Positions 49,274 to 58,622 of a stretch of DNA of 64,000 nt are shown here, in pieces. A program made the position numbers and the translations under genes. The notes beneath the pieces were generated by a model. That model was not told the origin of the DNA. It saw only the letters and a program-made list of their open reading frames with translations, and ran no database searches. The stretch comes from Streptomyces lydicus (lineage in GTDB: Bacteria; Actinomycetota; Actinomycetes; Streptomycetales; Streptomycetaceae): assembly GCF_001729485.1 (NCBI RefSeq), contig NZ_CP017157.1, forward strand, positions 7,316,001 to 7,380,000, given 5' to 3'. Each line of letters starts with the position of its first letter. The first letter of the stretch is position 1.

Positions 49274-50668
49274 TCAGGCCGCCGCCCCCCGCAGCTCCAG
49301 CCGGGCACTGAATTCCCTTACGACGGGTTCGTCCCGATACGGCTCCAGACGCAGCTGGAAGTCCTCCAGATATTCCGCGCCGCGGTCCGAACGCAGCCCG
49401 CCCAGCAGCTCGACCGCCTGGGTGCCCGTGTGGCACGCCTGCTCGACCTCCCGCTGCTGCACCTGGGCACCGGCCAGCAGCAGCAGACCGATGGCGCGGC
49501 GCCGGGCCCGGCTCTCCGGGTGCCCGTCGAGCGCCTCCTGGGCGCGGTGCGCCGCGGGCCCCGGCTGCCCCAGGTCCCGGTGGCAGTGGGCGAGTTCGTC
49601 GGCCAGATAGGCCGGGTCGAAGTGCGCGATCCATACGGGGTCGTCACCCGTGTCCGTGGCTGCTTCGGCGCGCTCCATCGCGGCGACGGCCCGGCCGGCC
49701 ACCACCTGGAAAGCCCGCCCGTCGCCCATCAGGGCGTGCCCGCGCGCCTCCGCCGCGCAGAACATCGCCTCGGTGCGCGGGGTGACGTGCCCGCGGGCGC
49801 CTTCCTGTGCGGCGCGGGCGAGTTGGGCGATCTCGCGCGGGTTGCCGAGCGAGGCGGCGAGGTGGCTCATGCTCGCGGCGAGGACATAGCCGCCGTAGCC
49901 GCGGTCGCCGGCCGCCTGGGCCAGCCGCAGCGCCTGGATGTAGTAGCGCTGCGCGAGGCCGGGCTGACCGGTGTCGACGGCCATGTAGCCGCCCAGTTCG
50001 GTCAACCGCGCGACGGCGGCGAAGAGTTCCCGCCCGACGGACTCGCGGTACGAGCCGGCGAGCAGCCCGGAGACGACGCTGTTGAGGTAGTGCACGACGA
50101 CCGGCCGGACGTGCCCCGCGCCGAAGCGGTGGTCGAGTTCGCCCAGTGCCGTGGTCATGGCGCGGACCGCCTCGACGTCCGACACCCCGACCCGGGCGCC
50201 GGCGTTCCGGGCGACCTGGGTGTCCGCACCGGTGATCAGCCAGTCCCGGCTGGGCTCCACCAGGGCGGAGGCCGCGACCGTCGAACCGCTGAGGAAGTCG
50301 CGCCGGCCGACGTCGCTGCGCCACAGCTCACAGACCTGCTCGATCGCCCCCAGGACGGTCGGCGAGAACTGCAGCCCCACCCCGGACGCGAGGTTCTTCC
50401 CGTCGGCCATCCCGATCTCGTCGATGGTGACCGTACGTGCCAGTTTGCGGCCCAGCGCCTCCGCGATGACGGCCGGGGCGCGGCCGCGCGGCTGCTGTCC
50501 GCGCAGCCAACGGGCCACGGAGGTCTTGTCGTAGCGCAGGTCGAGACCGTGCTCCGCGCCGCACATGTTGACGCGGCGGGCCAGCCCCGCGTTGGAGCAG
50601 GCGGCTTCCTGGATCAGCGCCTGCAGCCGCTCGTTGGGCTGCCGAGCGACGAGTGGCCTGGCGGCCAT
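49274..50668 (-). CDS. HTH regulator with TPR-like C-terminal domain
   Basis: A 464-residue protein. The N-terminal region (NERLQALIQEAACSNAGLARRVN, SVARWLRGQQPRGRAPAVI) forms an XRE-like helix-turn-helix around residues 10-70; then comes a linker with a twin-serine segment (FLSGSTVAAS) and an all-helical, Ala/Leu-rich TPR-like array (about 170-460). Proteins of this layout in Streptomyces (NsdA/NsdB-like) influence development and antibiotic production; membership is not proven here. ATG 50668 has no strong ribosome site. A short palindrome and other repeats lie upstream. Confidence 0.78.
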   Translation of the reverse strand: MAARPLVARQPNERLQALIQEAACSNAGLARRVNMCGAEHGLDLRYDKTSVARWLRGQQPRGRAPAVIAEALGRKLARTVTIDEIGMADGKNLASGVGLQFSPTVLGAIEQVCELWRSDVGRRDFLSGSTVAASALVEPSRDWLITGADTQVARNAGARVGVSDVEAVRAMTTALGELDHRFGAGHVRPVVVHYLNSVVSGLLAGSYRESVGRELFAAVARLTELGGYMAVDTGQPGLAQRYYIQALRLAQAAGDRGYGGYVLAASMSHLAASLGNPREIAQLARAAQEGARGHVTPRTEAMFCAAEARGHALMGDGRAFQVVAGRAVAAMERAEAATDTGDDPVWIAHFDPAYLADELAHCHRDLGQPGPAAHRAQEALDGHPESRARRRAIGLLLLAGAQVQQREVEQACHTGTQAVELLGGLRSDRGAEYLEDFQLRLEPYRDEPVVREFSARLELRGAAA

Positions 50669-50737
50669 GCTTGTACCCCCTGGTTACTGCTGCGCGTTCA
50701 CCGCCGAACGCCGTTCCCCGTGATCGATGCCCCGCGA

Positions 50738-50750
50738 ATATCCCGGATAT
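50738..50750. promoter_or_regulatory. 13-base palindrome upstream of the HTH/TPR regulator
   Basis: ATATCCCGGATAT lies 70 bases upstream of the regulator start, with a nearby GGATA half-site (50763-50767). Further along this 470-base gene-free gap are two direct GGTTCGTG copies (50816-50823 and 50827-50834) and a CGAACC complement (50856-50861). The site may be autoregulatory. Nothing else in the gap resembles a gene. Confidence 0.45.
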
Positions 50751-51142
50751 CCGAGAGATCCTGGATACGAGCGATAGGCAGGATCAGTGCCGATAAGTGC
50801 TTTGCCATGGATGCCGGTTCGTGAGCGGTTCGTGTCACCTTCGGGGCGGCACGTGCGAACCATCCGTTCACGAGAGGGCGGCCGGAAGAGCGCGGTGGGG
50901 AAGGGCACGGCGGTGCCCGTGCAGGGAGAGCGGCGCCGCCGCGCAGGGCCTCCCCCTCATGCGCCGCGGTCTGCCGCCGGGCGGCCTCTCCGCCCGTCAT
51001 GCAGGTGGCTACCCGCTCCCCGGGCCCCGTCCGCATACGCGCCCCCACCGGTGCACCCATGCGCCCCACGTGCGAGAACGATGCGCCGGGCGGGTCACCC
51101 ATTCGGCCGTAACCCTTGGTGACACGGAGAGTTGTCCTCAGC

Positions 51143-51814
51143 GTGGAAGAGACCATCGGAGTCACAGGAGCCCCGCAGATCCCCAAGCAGCGCGGCGAGC
51201 AGCTGCTCGAAACTGCGGTGCGTTACGCGGAAGAGCGCCATTGGGACGTGTTCCCCGGCGCATGGCTGGTGCACGACGGGGAGACGCCGCGCTGCTCGTG
51301 CGACGCCACCGACTGCGCCGCGCCCGGCGCGCACCCCGCCGGGCCCGGCTGGGCCGGACTGGCCAGCGGCAGCGCGACGGCCGTCCGCCGGATGTGGAGC
51401 AAGCAGCCGCGGGCCTCGATCCTGCTGCCGACGGGCCGGGCGTTCGAGGCACTGGACGTCCCCGAGACCGCGGGCTGCCTGGCGCTGGCCCGTATGGAGC
51501 GGATGGGGCTGACGCTCGGCCCGGTCACCCGCACCCCGGACCGGCGCATGCTCTTCCTCGTGCTGCCCGGCGCCTCGGTGAAGGTCCCCGCGCTCGTGCG
51601 GGCCCTCGGCTGGGCACCGGCCGGCCTCGATCTGATCTGCCGCGGCGAGGGCGAGTACATCGCCGCACCGCCGACCCGGGTGGGGGCACACGGCTCGGTG
51701 CAGTGGGCCCGCCGCCCCACCGCCACCAACCGCTGGCTGCCGGACGCGGAGGAGCTGATCAGTCCGCTCGCGTACGCCTGCGCCCAGGAAGCGGCGGCGA
51801 ACCGGGCCCGCTGA
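51143..51814 (+). CDS. Bifunctional DNA primase/polymerase (AEP)-like domain protein
   Basis: A 223-residue protein resembling the prim-pol N-terminal domain common in actinobacterial phages and plasmids, here stand-alone. GAWLVHDGETPRCSCDATDCAAPGAHP includes a Cys-x-Cys-x4-Cys-x4-His zinc-like segment, and YIAAPPTRVGAHGSVQWAR is a late conserved segment. The acidic catalytic pair expected of an active polymerase is not obvious, so it may be a binding relative. GTG 51143 is chosen because it gives the family-like MEETIG start; GTG 51116 is possible. It precedes an ABC exporter operon with a 115-base gap. Confidence 0.65.
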   Translation: MEETIGVTGAPQIPKQRGEQLLETAVRYAEERHWDVFPGAWLVHDGETPRCSCDATDCAAPGAHPAGPGWAGLASGSATAVRRMWSKQPRASILLPTGRAFEALDVPETAGCLALARMERMGLTLGPVTRTPDRRMLFLVLPGASVKVPALVRALGWAPAGLDLICRGEGEYIAAPPTRVGAHGSVQWARRPTATNRWLPDAEELISPLAYACAQEAAANRAR

Positions 51815-51929
51815 GCCCGGCGTCGCCCGGTGCGCCCGCGACCGAACGCGCTGTCGGTGGCCCCTCGTATCGTGGGAGGCCGGACGGGGGCCACGCCGGC
51901 TCCTGCGGGGACGTCGAAGGGCAGGACCG

Positions 51930-52802
51930 GTGGCGAACGAGCCGGAACACATCGAGGAGCGGGCCGAACAGGGACCGCCGCAGCAGGCAGTCGCCACCGA
52001 TTCCGAAGGGGCGGCCGGGGCGCCGGACGGCCCGCCCGCAGTACGTATCCAGGGGCTGGGGAAGAAGTTCGGCGAGCAGGTCGCCGTCAACAACATCGAC
52101 CTGACGCTGCCCGCGGGCCGCTTCATCGGCTTGGTCGGCCCCAACGGGGCGGGCAAGACCACCACCCTGTCCATGGTGACGGGCCTGCTGCGGCCCGATT
52201 CCGGCGTGGTCGAGATCGGCGGGCACGACGTCTGGCGCGACCCGGTCGCCGTCAAGTCCCGGATCGGTGTGCTGCCCGAGGGGCTGCGGCTCTTCGAGCG
52301 CCTGTCGGGGCGCGAACTCCTCGGCTACACAGGGCGGTTGCGCGGCCTGCCCGGTGCCGAGGTCGACAAGCGGGCCGGTCAGCTGCTGGACGTCCTCGAC
52401 CTGTCCGGTGCGCAGCACAAGCTGGTGGTGGACTACTCCACCGGTATGCGCAAGAAGATCGGGCTGGCCGCGGCGCTGCTGCACAACCCCGAGATCCTCT
52501 TCCTCGACGAGCCCTTCGAGGGCGTCGACCCGGTGTCGGCGCAGACCATCCGCGGCGTACTGGAGCGCTACACCTCCTCCGGCGCGACGGTCATCTTCTC
52601 CAGTCATGTGATGGAGCTGGTCGAGTCGCTGTGCGACTGGGTCGCGGTGATGGCCGCCGGGCGGATCCGGGCGGACGGGCCGCTCGCCGAGGTGCGCGGC
52701 GCGGCACCCACCCTGCAGGACGCCTTCCTCGAACTGGTCGGCGCGAGCGGCCGCGGCGCCGGGCAGAACCTCGACTGGCTGGGCGGGGGCCGCGCCCGAT
52801 GA
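51930..52802 (+). CDS. ABC transporter ATP-binding protein
   Basis: A 290-residue ATPase with Walker A GPNGAGKTT (70-78), Walker B LFLDEP, and a non-canonical signature YSTGMRKK in place of LSGGQ, as is seen in ABC-2-type exporters. An acidic, Gln/Pro-rich leader of about 35 residues precedes the domain. GTG 51930 follows AAGGGCAGGA. Its stop overlaps the permease start (ATGA), so stoichiometric expression is expected. The exported substrate is unknown. Confidence 0.9.
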   Translation: MANEPEHIEERAEQGPPQQAVATDSEGAAGAPDGPPAVRIQGLGKKFGEQVAVNNIDLTLPAGRFIGLVGPNGAGKTTTLSMVTGLLRPDSGVVEIGGHDVWRDPVAVKSRIGVLPEGLRLFERLSGRELLGYTGRLRGLPGAEVDKRAGQLLDVLDLSGAQHKLVVDYSTGMRKKIGLAAALLHNPEILFLDEPFEGVDPVSAQTIRGVLERYTSSGATVIFSSHVMELVESLCDWVAVMAAGRIRADGPLAEVRGAAPTLQDAFLELVGASGRGAGQNLDWLGGGRAR

Positions 52803-54439
52803 GCGCCGAATCCACCGCCGCGACGGCCCCGCGCCCCACGGCGGCACCGTCGCTGACCGGCGTCTTCGTACGGCTGAAGCTGACCTTGCTGCGCAACGGA
52901 CTGCGCCAGTCGGCCGGGCGCACGGTGGCGTACGTGGCGTCCGTCATCGTCGGCCTGCTGTTCGCGGCCGGCGCCGTCCTGGGGCTGGTCGCGCTGCGCG
53001 GCAACGCCCACGCGGGCGCGCTCGCCGTGCTGCTCACCGGAATCCTCACCCTGGGCTGGGCGGTGATGCCACTGTTCTTCCCGGCCGGCGACGAGACCCT
53101 CGATCCCACCCGGCTGGTGATGCTGCCGCTGCGGCCCCGGCCGCTGATCGTCTCGCTGCTGACGGCCTCGCTCATCGGCGTCGGGCCGGTCGTCACGCTG
53201 GTGCTGACGACCGGCGCGGTGATCGCGGTGGCGGACGGGCCGGTCGCCGCGGTGTTCGCCGTGGCGGCCGTGGTCCTGACGGTCCTGGTGTGCGTCTCGC
53301 TGGCGCGTGCGGTCGCCACCGCGGCGGTGCGGCTGCTCACCAGCCGTCGCGGCCGTGATCTGGCCGTACTGGGCGGCCTGTTCCTCGCCCTCGGCGGGCA
53401 GGTCGTGAACATCGCCGCCCAGAAGCTGGGCCGCCCGGACGGCCTGGCCGTGCTGGAGCCGGTGGGGCAGGTGCTGCGCTGGGTGCCGCCGGCGTCGGCG
53501 GTCGGCGCGGTCGAGGACGCCGGGCGGGGTGCGTACGGGCGGGCGCTGGCCGGTCTGGTGCTGGCGGCGCTGGCGCTGGTCCTGCTGCTGTGGTGGTGGC
53601 AGCGGACGCTGACCACCCTGATGACCGCACCGGACTCCTCCACCCTCCAGGCGCTGGAGAAGGACGGCGCACGCCGCTCCGGCACCGGCCCGCGGGGGCC
53701 GGCGCGCCTGCTGCCGGACGGCCGTACGGGCACGGTCATGCTCCGTACGCTGCGCTACGCCTGGCGCGACCCCAAGTCGAAGATGGCCTGGGCGACCGCG
53801 CTGGGCGTCGGGCTCCTGGTGCCGGTCGTCTCGGCCGTGCAGGGCAACGGCAGCATCTTCACCTCGTTCTCGGCGTCCGCGCTGCTCGGGATGCAGATGT
53901 ACAACCAGTTCGGGCAGGACACCTCCGCGTTCTGGATGGTCGCCTCGACGATCGCCACCCCGCGGGACGCCTATCGGGAGCTGCGGGCCAGGGCGTTGGC
54001 GCTGGCGCTGATCGGCGTTCCCTTCGTGACGCTGGTCGTGGTCGGCGCCGCGGCGTTCATCGGGCCGTGGTCGGACTTCCTGGAGGTGTACGGGCTGTCC
54101 CTGGCCGTGCTGGGTGCCCTGCTGGCCACCGGCGCGCTGTCGTCGGCGCTCGCCCCGTACTCGATCCCCTCGGAGGGCAACAAGAACGTGTCGCCCGGGC
54201 AGGGCGCGATCGCCTGGTTCAGCCTCCTCGGCGGAGTGGTGACCTGCGCGGTGCTGTGCTCACCGCTGCTGGGCCTGACGATCTGGCTGCATGTCGCGGA
54301 CCTGCACGCACTGTTGTGGGTGCTGCTGCCGGCCGGCGCGGTCTACGGCACGGCCGTCGCCGAGCTGGGCCTGCGCGTGGCGGCCCCCCGCGTGGCCCGG
54401 CGCCTGCCGGAGATTCTCACCGCGGTCAGCAAGGGGTGA
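52799..54439 (+). CDS. ABC transporter permease
   Basis: A 546-residue polytopic protein with about twelve membrane helices and large Gly/Ala/Leu-rich hydrophobic stretches, starting at ATG 52799 overlapping the ATPase stop. The motif-poor sequence and two half-like repeats fit an exporter membrane subunit of the ABC-2 type. A strong hairpin ends the operon. Confidence 0.85.
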   Translation: MSAESTAATAPRPTAAPSLTGVFVRLKLTLLRNGLRQSAGRTVAYVASVIVGLLFAAGAVLGLVALRGNAHAGALAVLLTGILTLGWAVMPLFFPAGDETLDPTRLVMLPLRPRPLIVSLLTASLIGVGPVVTLVLTTGAVIAVADGPVAAVFAVAAVVLTVLVCVSLARAVATAAVRLLTSRRGRDLAVLGGLFLALGGQVVNIAAQKLGRPDGLAVLEPVGQVLRWVPPASAVGAVEDAGRGAYGRALAGLVLAALALVLLLWWWQRTLTTLMTAPDSSTLQALEKDGARRSGTGPRGPARLLPDGRTGTVMLRTLRYAWRDPKSKMAWATALGVGLLVPVVSAVQGNGSIFTSFSASALLGMQMYNQFGQDTSAFWMVASTIATPRDAYRELRARALALALIGVPFVTLVVVGAAAFIGPWSDFLEVYGLSLAVLGALLATGALSSALAPYSIPSEGNKNVSPGQGAIAWFSLLGGVVTCAVLCSPLLGLTIWLHVADLHALLWVLLPAGAVYGTAVAELGLRVAAPRVARRLPEILTAVSKG

Positions 54440-54444
54440 GGGTG

Positions 54445-54472
54445 CCCGGGGCGGCTCCAAGGCCGCCCCGGG
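54445..54472 (+). terminator. Terminator of the ABC exporter operon
   Basis: CCCGGGGCGGC/GCCGCCCCGGG, a perfect 11-bp stem with TCCAAG loop, 5 bases past the permease stop. Confidence 0.85.
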
Positions 54473-54510
54473 AGCTTGGGTTTGGGGCGGGGCCGGGCTG
54501 CGGGTCCCGC

Positions 54511-54582
54511 CTCTTCACGGCCGGATTGCCCCGACTCCTCACGGCCGGACTCCCACGGCTCCTCACGGCCGGATTCCCGCGA
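54511..54582. repeat. Three tandem 24-base repeats
   Basis: Units at 54511-54534, 54535-54558 and 54559-54582 share CTCnTCACGGCCGGAnT and end in variants of CCC(n)CG. They are 8-codon multiples but lie in no supported gene. They sit between the ABC terminator and the promoter region of the membrane-protein pair. Confidence 0.8.
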
Positions 54583-54662
54583 CCCCGGCGACTGCGTCGG
54601 CGACTCCCGAACATGGCTCGGCATAGGGCCTGACGTAGGGCCTGGCGTGGGGGTTCGTGAAG

Positions 54663-54671
54663 TTGTCCACA
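54663..54671 (+). promoter_or_regulatory. Perfect DnaA-box sequence (TTGTCCACA)
   Basis: TTGTCCACA matches the preferred Streptomyces DnaA box. It is a single copy, 81 bases before the start at 54752, so this is not an origin. It may affect the promoter of the downstream pair or be a chance or titration site. Confidence 0.4.
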
Positions 54672-54751
54672 GGCCGCAGCGGGCGGCGCGGCGTGGCGGT
54701 AGCGTCGTCGCAACGACATGAACGAGGCAGGGCCAAGGGGGGGCGGCGGTG

Positions 54752-56878
54752 ATGCGCGCCAAAATCGTGCTGGTGGCGGGCTGGTTGGCGGTGCTGTTCT
54801 GCGCCGGCTCCGTACCGGCCGCGGAGGCCGCGTCGGGAGTCCCCGACAGCCCGACGCAGACGGCGTACCTCGCCGAGCAGCTGCGCAAGGACCCCATCTA
54901 CATCAGCGACCAGCTCCCCCGCGAGGCCCCCCGGTCGACGGCGCCCGAATTCGCCCGGGAGGCCCGGCGGTTGGGCGTTCCGACCTATGTCCTCGTCCTG
55001 CCGAGTTCCTCCTTCGGGGCCGAGCCGTCCGCCGTGCTCGCCGGTGTCCACGACCGACTGGGGCGCAAGGGCCTCTATGTGGCGCTGGGCGATACCGGGA
55101 TCTCCGCGGTGCAGACCTACGGCGTGAGCCTGACCGGCGCCGAGGACGCGAGCCGGGCGACGCTGTACGAGCTGGCGTACGACGCCACCCCGCGCGAGGT
55201 GTTCCGGCACTTCGTCGACGTGGTGACCTCCGGGCACGCGCATCAGCGCGCGGAGCAGGCGCGGGCCGCCTCCGAGGGCGACCCGGACGGGCCGCCCTCC
55301 GTGCACACGGACCGGACCGACCGGGAGAACCAGAGCTTCGTGACCGGCATCGCGGTCACCGGCATTCCGCTCACGGCGCTGCTGATCACCGTGTACGCCC
55401 TCCAGCGGCGGCGGGTGCGGCGGGCCGCGGCCACGACCACGGGCCCGGGCGAAGCCGATCGCCCCTCCGCCGCCGGGGCAGCGACGGCCCGCAGCGGGAA
55501 GAAGGCCGGCCCCGCGAGGAAGGGGAGCGGCGGGGCGAAGAAGGCGAGCGGCGGCAGGAAGGGGGCCGGCGGGCCCGGGCCGTTTCCGCGCGAGCGGTTG
55601 CTGCCGCTGCTGGCCGCTGCCGTCCTGCTGGGCGGGCTGATCGCCTTCACCGCGTCGCAGGTCTTCGACGACACGTCCAGCGGCGACGGCTCCCGTCCGA
55701 CGGCCGCCGATATGCGCGCGAGGATCGACCGGGTGGCCGACGGCCTGCGCCGCGATCCGCTCTACACCGACCCGGAGAGCCCGCCGGCGCTGGACGCGGC
55801 GGAGCGCGCCCACCTCCGTCGGCAACTGCGGACCCTGAACGTCCCGGCGGTGATCGCCGCCGTGCCCAGCAGCACGGACGACGAGTCGGGTGGCGACCGG
55901 GAGCTGCTGGCCAAGGCCCTCCACACGCGGTTGCGCCGCGACCTGCTCATCGTGCTCGCCGACCCGGGTAGCGGCAGCATCGACCTGGTCAACTACGGCA
56001 CCCGCGTGGACGACATGTACCTCATCGACCGCCCGCGCGACCTCTCGTACCCCCGGTCCTCCGACCCCGCGCTCGGCCGGCGGCTCGACCAGTTGCTGAC
56101 CTACGTCAGCAAGTCACCCAAGGCCGAGGCGGGCCACCTGCCCTTCGAACCGCCGGCCGCTCCCGACCCCGTCGAGGAACAGGCGCTGCCCGGTCTGTTC
56201 ACCGGCGACTTCGAACCCGGCCTGGTCATCGGCACGTTCCTCGCCGGGCTGCTCTTCGGCCTGGTGGCGGCGGTGTGCGCCGTCGTCCGCCGGATATCCC
56301 GGCGCCGGCGTACGGCGGGCGCCCGTTCACCGGCACCGACCGAGCCCTCGACGGCCTGGTTGCGGCGCGCCGCCCGGCAGGAACTCGACGCTCTCACCGC
56401 CGCGCTGGAACCGGTGGCCGCGCTGCCCGAGGACGCCCGGCGACGGGCCTGGGAGTGTCTGGACGCCGCGGCGCTGCTGATCGACGGGGACAGCGACGGC
56501 CGGATCGACGCCGATGCCACGCCGGCCGCGCTGGCCTGTGCCGTCGTGCTGGCCAGGGCGGGCCGGGCCGCGATCGGGGACCCGGACGCGGCGCGGTTCG
56601 TCTGCCATCGCAATCCGCTGCACGGCGTGGCGCACAAGCGGGTCCAGGTGCCGTCGGAGGGCCGTGGCAGGGCTCGGGCCCGGGCGCGGTCGATGCCGGT
56701 GTGCGAAGGGTGCCGGGTGACGCCCGGCCCGGTGCTGCGGCTCCGCCCGTCGGGGAGTGCCCGACGCGGTGCGCATGTCCCGTACGCCACGCTCCCCGGG
56801 CCGCTGGCCGCGCTCGGCGACGGGACGGAAATCGATCAACTCACCCGCGATGTACGGGAGTACTTCGGTGTGCACTGA
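54752..56878 (+). CDS. Large membrane protein with two extracytoplasmic modules and a Zn-ribbon-like end
   Basis: A 708-residue protein starting at ATG 54752 behind AAGGGGGGG (GTG 54749 also fits). A signal peptide (about 1-27) leads to a first module (LRKDPIY... VPTYVLVLPSSSF... LGRKGLYVALGDTG, about 45-135), a membrane helix (about 205-225), a basic linker, a helix (about 285-305), a second copy of the module (LRRDPLY... VPAVIAAVPSST... LRRDLLIVLADPG), another helix (about 490-512), and a cytoplasmic part ending in Cys618-His619 and Cys651-x2-Cys654, a zinc-ribbon-like set. I do not recognise a named family. The next gene is a paralogue and overlaps it. Confidence 0.8.
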   Translation: MRAKIVLVAGWLAVLFCAGSVPAAEAASGVPDSPTQTAYLAEQLRKDPIYISDQLPREAPRSTAPEFAREARRLGVPTYVLVLPSSSFGAEPSAVLAGVHDRLGRKGLYVALGDTGISAVQTYGVSLTGAEDASRATLYELAYDATPREVFRHFVDVVTSGHAHQRAEQARAASEGDPDGPPSVHTDRTDRENQSFVTGIAVTGIPLTALLITVYALQRRRVRRAAATTTGPGEADRPSAAGAATARSGKKAGPARKGSGGAKKASGGRKGAGGPGPFPRERLLPLLAAAVLLGGLIAFTASQVFDDTSSGDGSRPTAADMRARIDRVADGLRRDPLYTDPESPPALDAAERAHLRRQLRTLNVPAVIAAVPSSTDDESGGDRELLAKALHTRLRRDLLIVLADPGSGSIDLVNYGTRVDDMYLIDRPRDLSYPRSSDPALGRRLDQLLTYVSKSPKAEAGHLPFEPPAAPDPVEEQALPGLFTGDFEPGLVIGTFLAGLLFGLVAAVCAVVRRISRRRRTAGARSPAPTEPSTAWLRRAARQELDALTAALEPVAALPEDARRRAWECLDAAALLIDGDSDGRIDADATPAALACAVVLARAGRAAIGDPDAARFVCHRNPLHGVAHKRVQVPSEGRGRARARARSMPVCEGCRVTPGPVLRLRPSGSARRGAHVPYATLPGPLAALGDGTEIDQLTRDVREYFGVH

Positions 56879-58316
56879 CCCCTCCCAGCCCTGCTCCTCC
56901 TCCCCCGGTGCCGGTGCCGGTGCCCCGCTTCCCGGCCCCGAGCGCCCGGGCGCCCGCCGCGCCGGGGCCCGTTCCGGTGCCCGGCGGCTCCCGGCCGTCC
57001 GTCGGCTGCGGCGCGCCCTCGCCGTCGGTGCCTCCGCCGTCGTCCTGCTGCTGGGCGTCGCGGCACCCGGTGCGACGGCGGCCGCCGGGGCGGCGGGCCC
57101 GCAGGAACCGGAGCAGCACAGCGCCGGGCAGCGCAGCCCGGGGCAGAAGATCGCCGATGCGCTGCGCCGCTCCCCGGTCTATGTCGACCCGTCCCTGGCC
57201 ACCGCCGTCGACGGTGAGCAGCAGCGGAAGTTGGTCGACCAGATCCGGCAGACCCGGCTGCCCATCCGTGTCGTCCTGGTGCCGCTGGTCGAGGGCGACA
57301 GCTGGGGCGGCAAGCCGGAGCAGCTGGCCGAGGTGGTCCATGACCGGATGGGCGGCGGCCCGTCGATCCTCCTCACGCTCGGCGACTACTCCGACGACAT
57401 CGCCGCCCAGGAGTGGCCCTCGGGCGCCCATCAGGCGTTCCACGCCGCCGCCGCGGTCTTCTTCCAGGACGACATGAAGGGCGCGGGGCCGGCCAGGCGC
57501 CTCGCCCGCGCGATCAGCATCATCAAGGCGGGCAACGGCGACGAGGTGTACCGGAAGGCCACCGCCGGCCTCGGCTCCCCGAAGCCCGGCCCGGACCGGG
57601 CGGCCGGGGCGGGCGCCGGGCAGGGCTCGCCCCTGATACGGGTCCTGTCGCTGGTCGGCGGCCCGTTGCTGCTGGTGGCCGCGGCGGCGCTGTTGCTGCG
57701 GCGGCGGGCGCGGCTGCGTGACCTCTCGACGCCGTTCGCACTGCCGCGGTCCGTCTTCGCCGCCGCCAGGGAGGCCGACGAGGCCGGACTGCGCGAGCGG
57801 GCCGGCGAGGAGGTCGTACGGCTCGGTGAGGAGGCGCGTGGCGCGCAGGGTGATCCGACGGCCGTCACACGGGCCCTGGATGCCTACGCCGCGGCCGGTA
57901 CGGTCCTGGACCGGGCCCGCGGAACCGCCGACCTGGCAGGGGTGTTCGCGCTGATCGCGGAGGGCCGGGCGGCGCTCTCCCCGGCTCCGGCCCCGACCCC
58001 GGCCCCGGTCACGCTCCCGCTGTGCTTCTTCCACCCGCTGCACGGGCCCGCCGTCCGCCGCATACCCTGGCGGCCCCTGGGCCGCCGCGAGCAGTTGCGG
58101 GTGGCGGCCTGCGAGGTGTGTCTGCGGGCGGTGCGCAGCCGGCGCGCCCCGGAGGTCCTCACCGACCGGCTGGAGGGCCGCCCGGTGCCGTATTTCGAGG
58201 TGCCGGCCGAGGACAGCCTGTGGGCGGCCACCGGATACGGCTCCCTGCTGAGCGGAGACGGGGACTCGCTCGCCGCGCGTGTGCAGCGCGGTGACTTCAC
58301 CCGCACCCTGAAGTGA
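56868..58316 (+). CDS. Membrane protein with one extracytoplasmic module and a Zn-ribbon-like end
   Basis: A 482-residue protein starting at GTG 56868, 8 bases after GGGAG, overlapping the previous stop by 11 bases. A signal-like helix (about 55-75) is followed by a third copy of the module of its neighbour (LRRSPVYVDPS, LPIRVVLVPLVEGD, PSILLTLGDYSDD), a membrane helix (about 260-280), and a cytoplasmic part with Cys386-x2-His389-x2-His392 and Cys415-x2-Cys418, sharing PLHG with the neighbour. The pair arose by duplication and is probably one complex. The function is unknown; the module could be a TPM-like alpha/beta fold. Confidence 0.8.
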   Translation: MCTDPSQPCSSSPGAGAGAPLPGPERPGARRAGARSGARRLPAVRRLRRALAVGASAVVLLLGVAAPGATAAAGAAGPQEPEQHSAGQRSPGQKIADALRRSPVYVDPSLATAVDGEQQRKLVDQIRQTRLPIRVVLVPLVEGDSWGGKPEQLAEVVHDRMGGGPSILLTLGDYSDDIAAQEWPSGAHQAFHAAAAVFFQDDMKGAGPARRLARAISIIKAGNGDEVYRKATAGLGSPKPGPDRAAGAGAGQGSPLIRVLSLVGGPLLLVAAAALLLRRRARLRDLSTPFALPRSVFAAAREADEAGLRERAGEEVVRLGEEARGAQGDPTAVTRALDAYAAAGTVLDRARGTADLAGVFALIAEGRAALSPAPAPTPAPVTLPLCFFHPLHGPAVRRIPWRPLGRREQLRVAACEVCLRAVRSRRAPEVLTDRLEGRPVPYFEVPAEDSLWAATGYGSLLSGDGDSLAARVQRGDFTRTLK

Positions 58317-58516
58317 CCGCACCCTGAAGTGACCGCCGGACGTGGATTCCCGGGTTCGCTCGTAATTCTGGTGCCGCGCCAAGGATGCCGAATTCACTGC
58401 ACAATTGGACAGAAAGGAGGCAGAACTCCCGCACCTTCCGGAGAAATGACCGCCAATGCCGTCGATTTGCCCTTGAGTTGCCGTCGAGTTGCCGTTACGG
58501 CAGCGTCTTCCGCGTT

Positions 58517-58546
58517 TCGACAAAGCCGAATGGCCGCTCTTATGCT
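58517..58546 (+). promoter_or_regulatory. Candidate housekeeping promoter of the lipoprotein gene
   Basis: TCGACA (58517-58522), an 18-base spacer and TATGCT (58541-58546), in an AT-richer patch. The predicted leader is about 70 bases. The patch also contains a direct GAGTTGCCGT repeat (58473-58482 and 58485-58494). Confidence 0.45.
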
Positions 58547-58622
58547 CCGCAGGCACAGCCGTTCGCGATCACACGGTCAACTGTGTGGCGCGACGGGGGA
58601 GAACGTCTGCTGGGAGAGCGTT

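Noticed and set aside
47445..49610. 721-codon frame opposite the Pro/Gln-rich protein
   Set aside because: Gly/Arg/Leu mirror of a repeat-rich gene, no start site.
54663..54671. DnaA box as a sign of an origin
   Set aside because: A single box only; no cluster, no dnaA or dnaN nearby.
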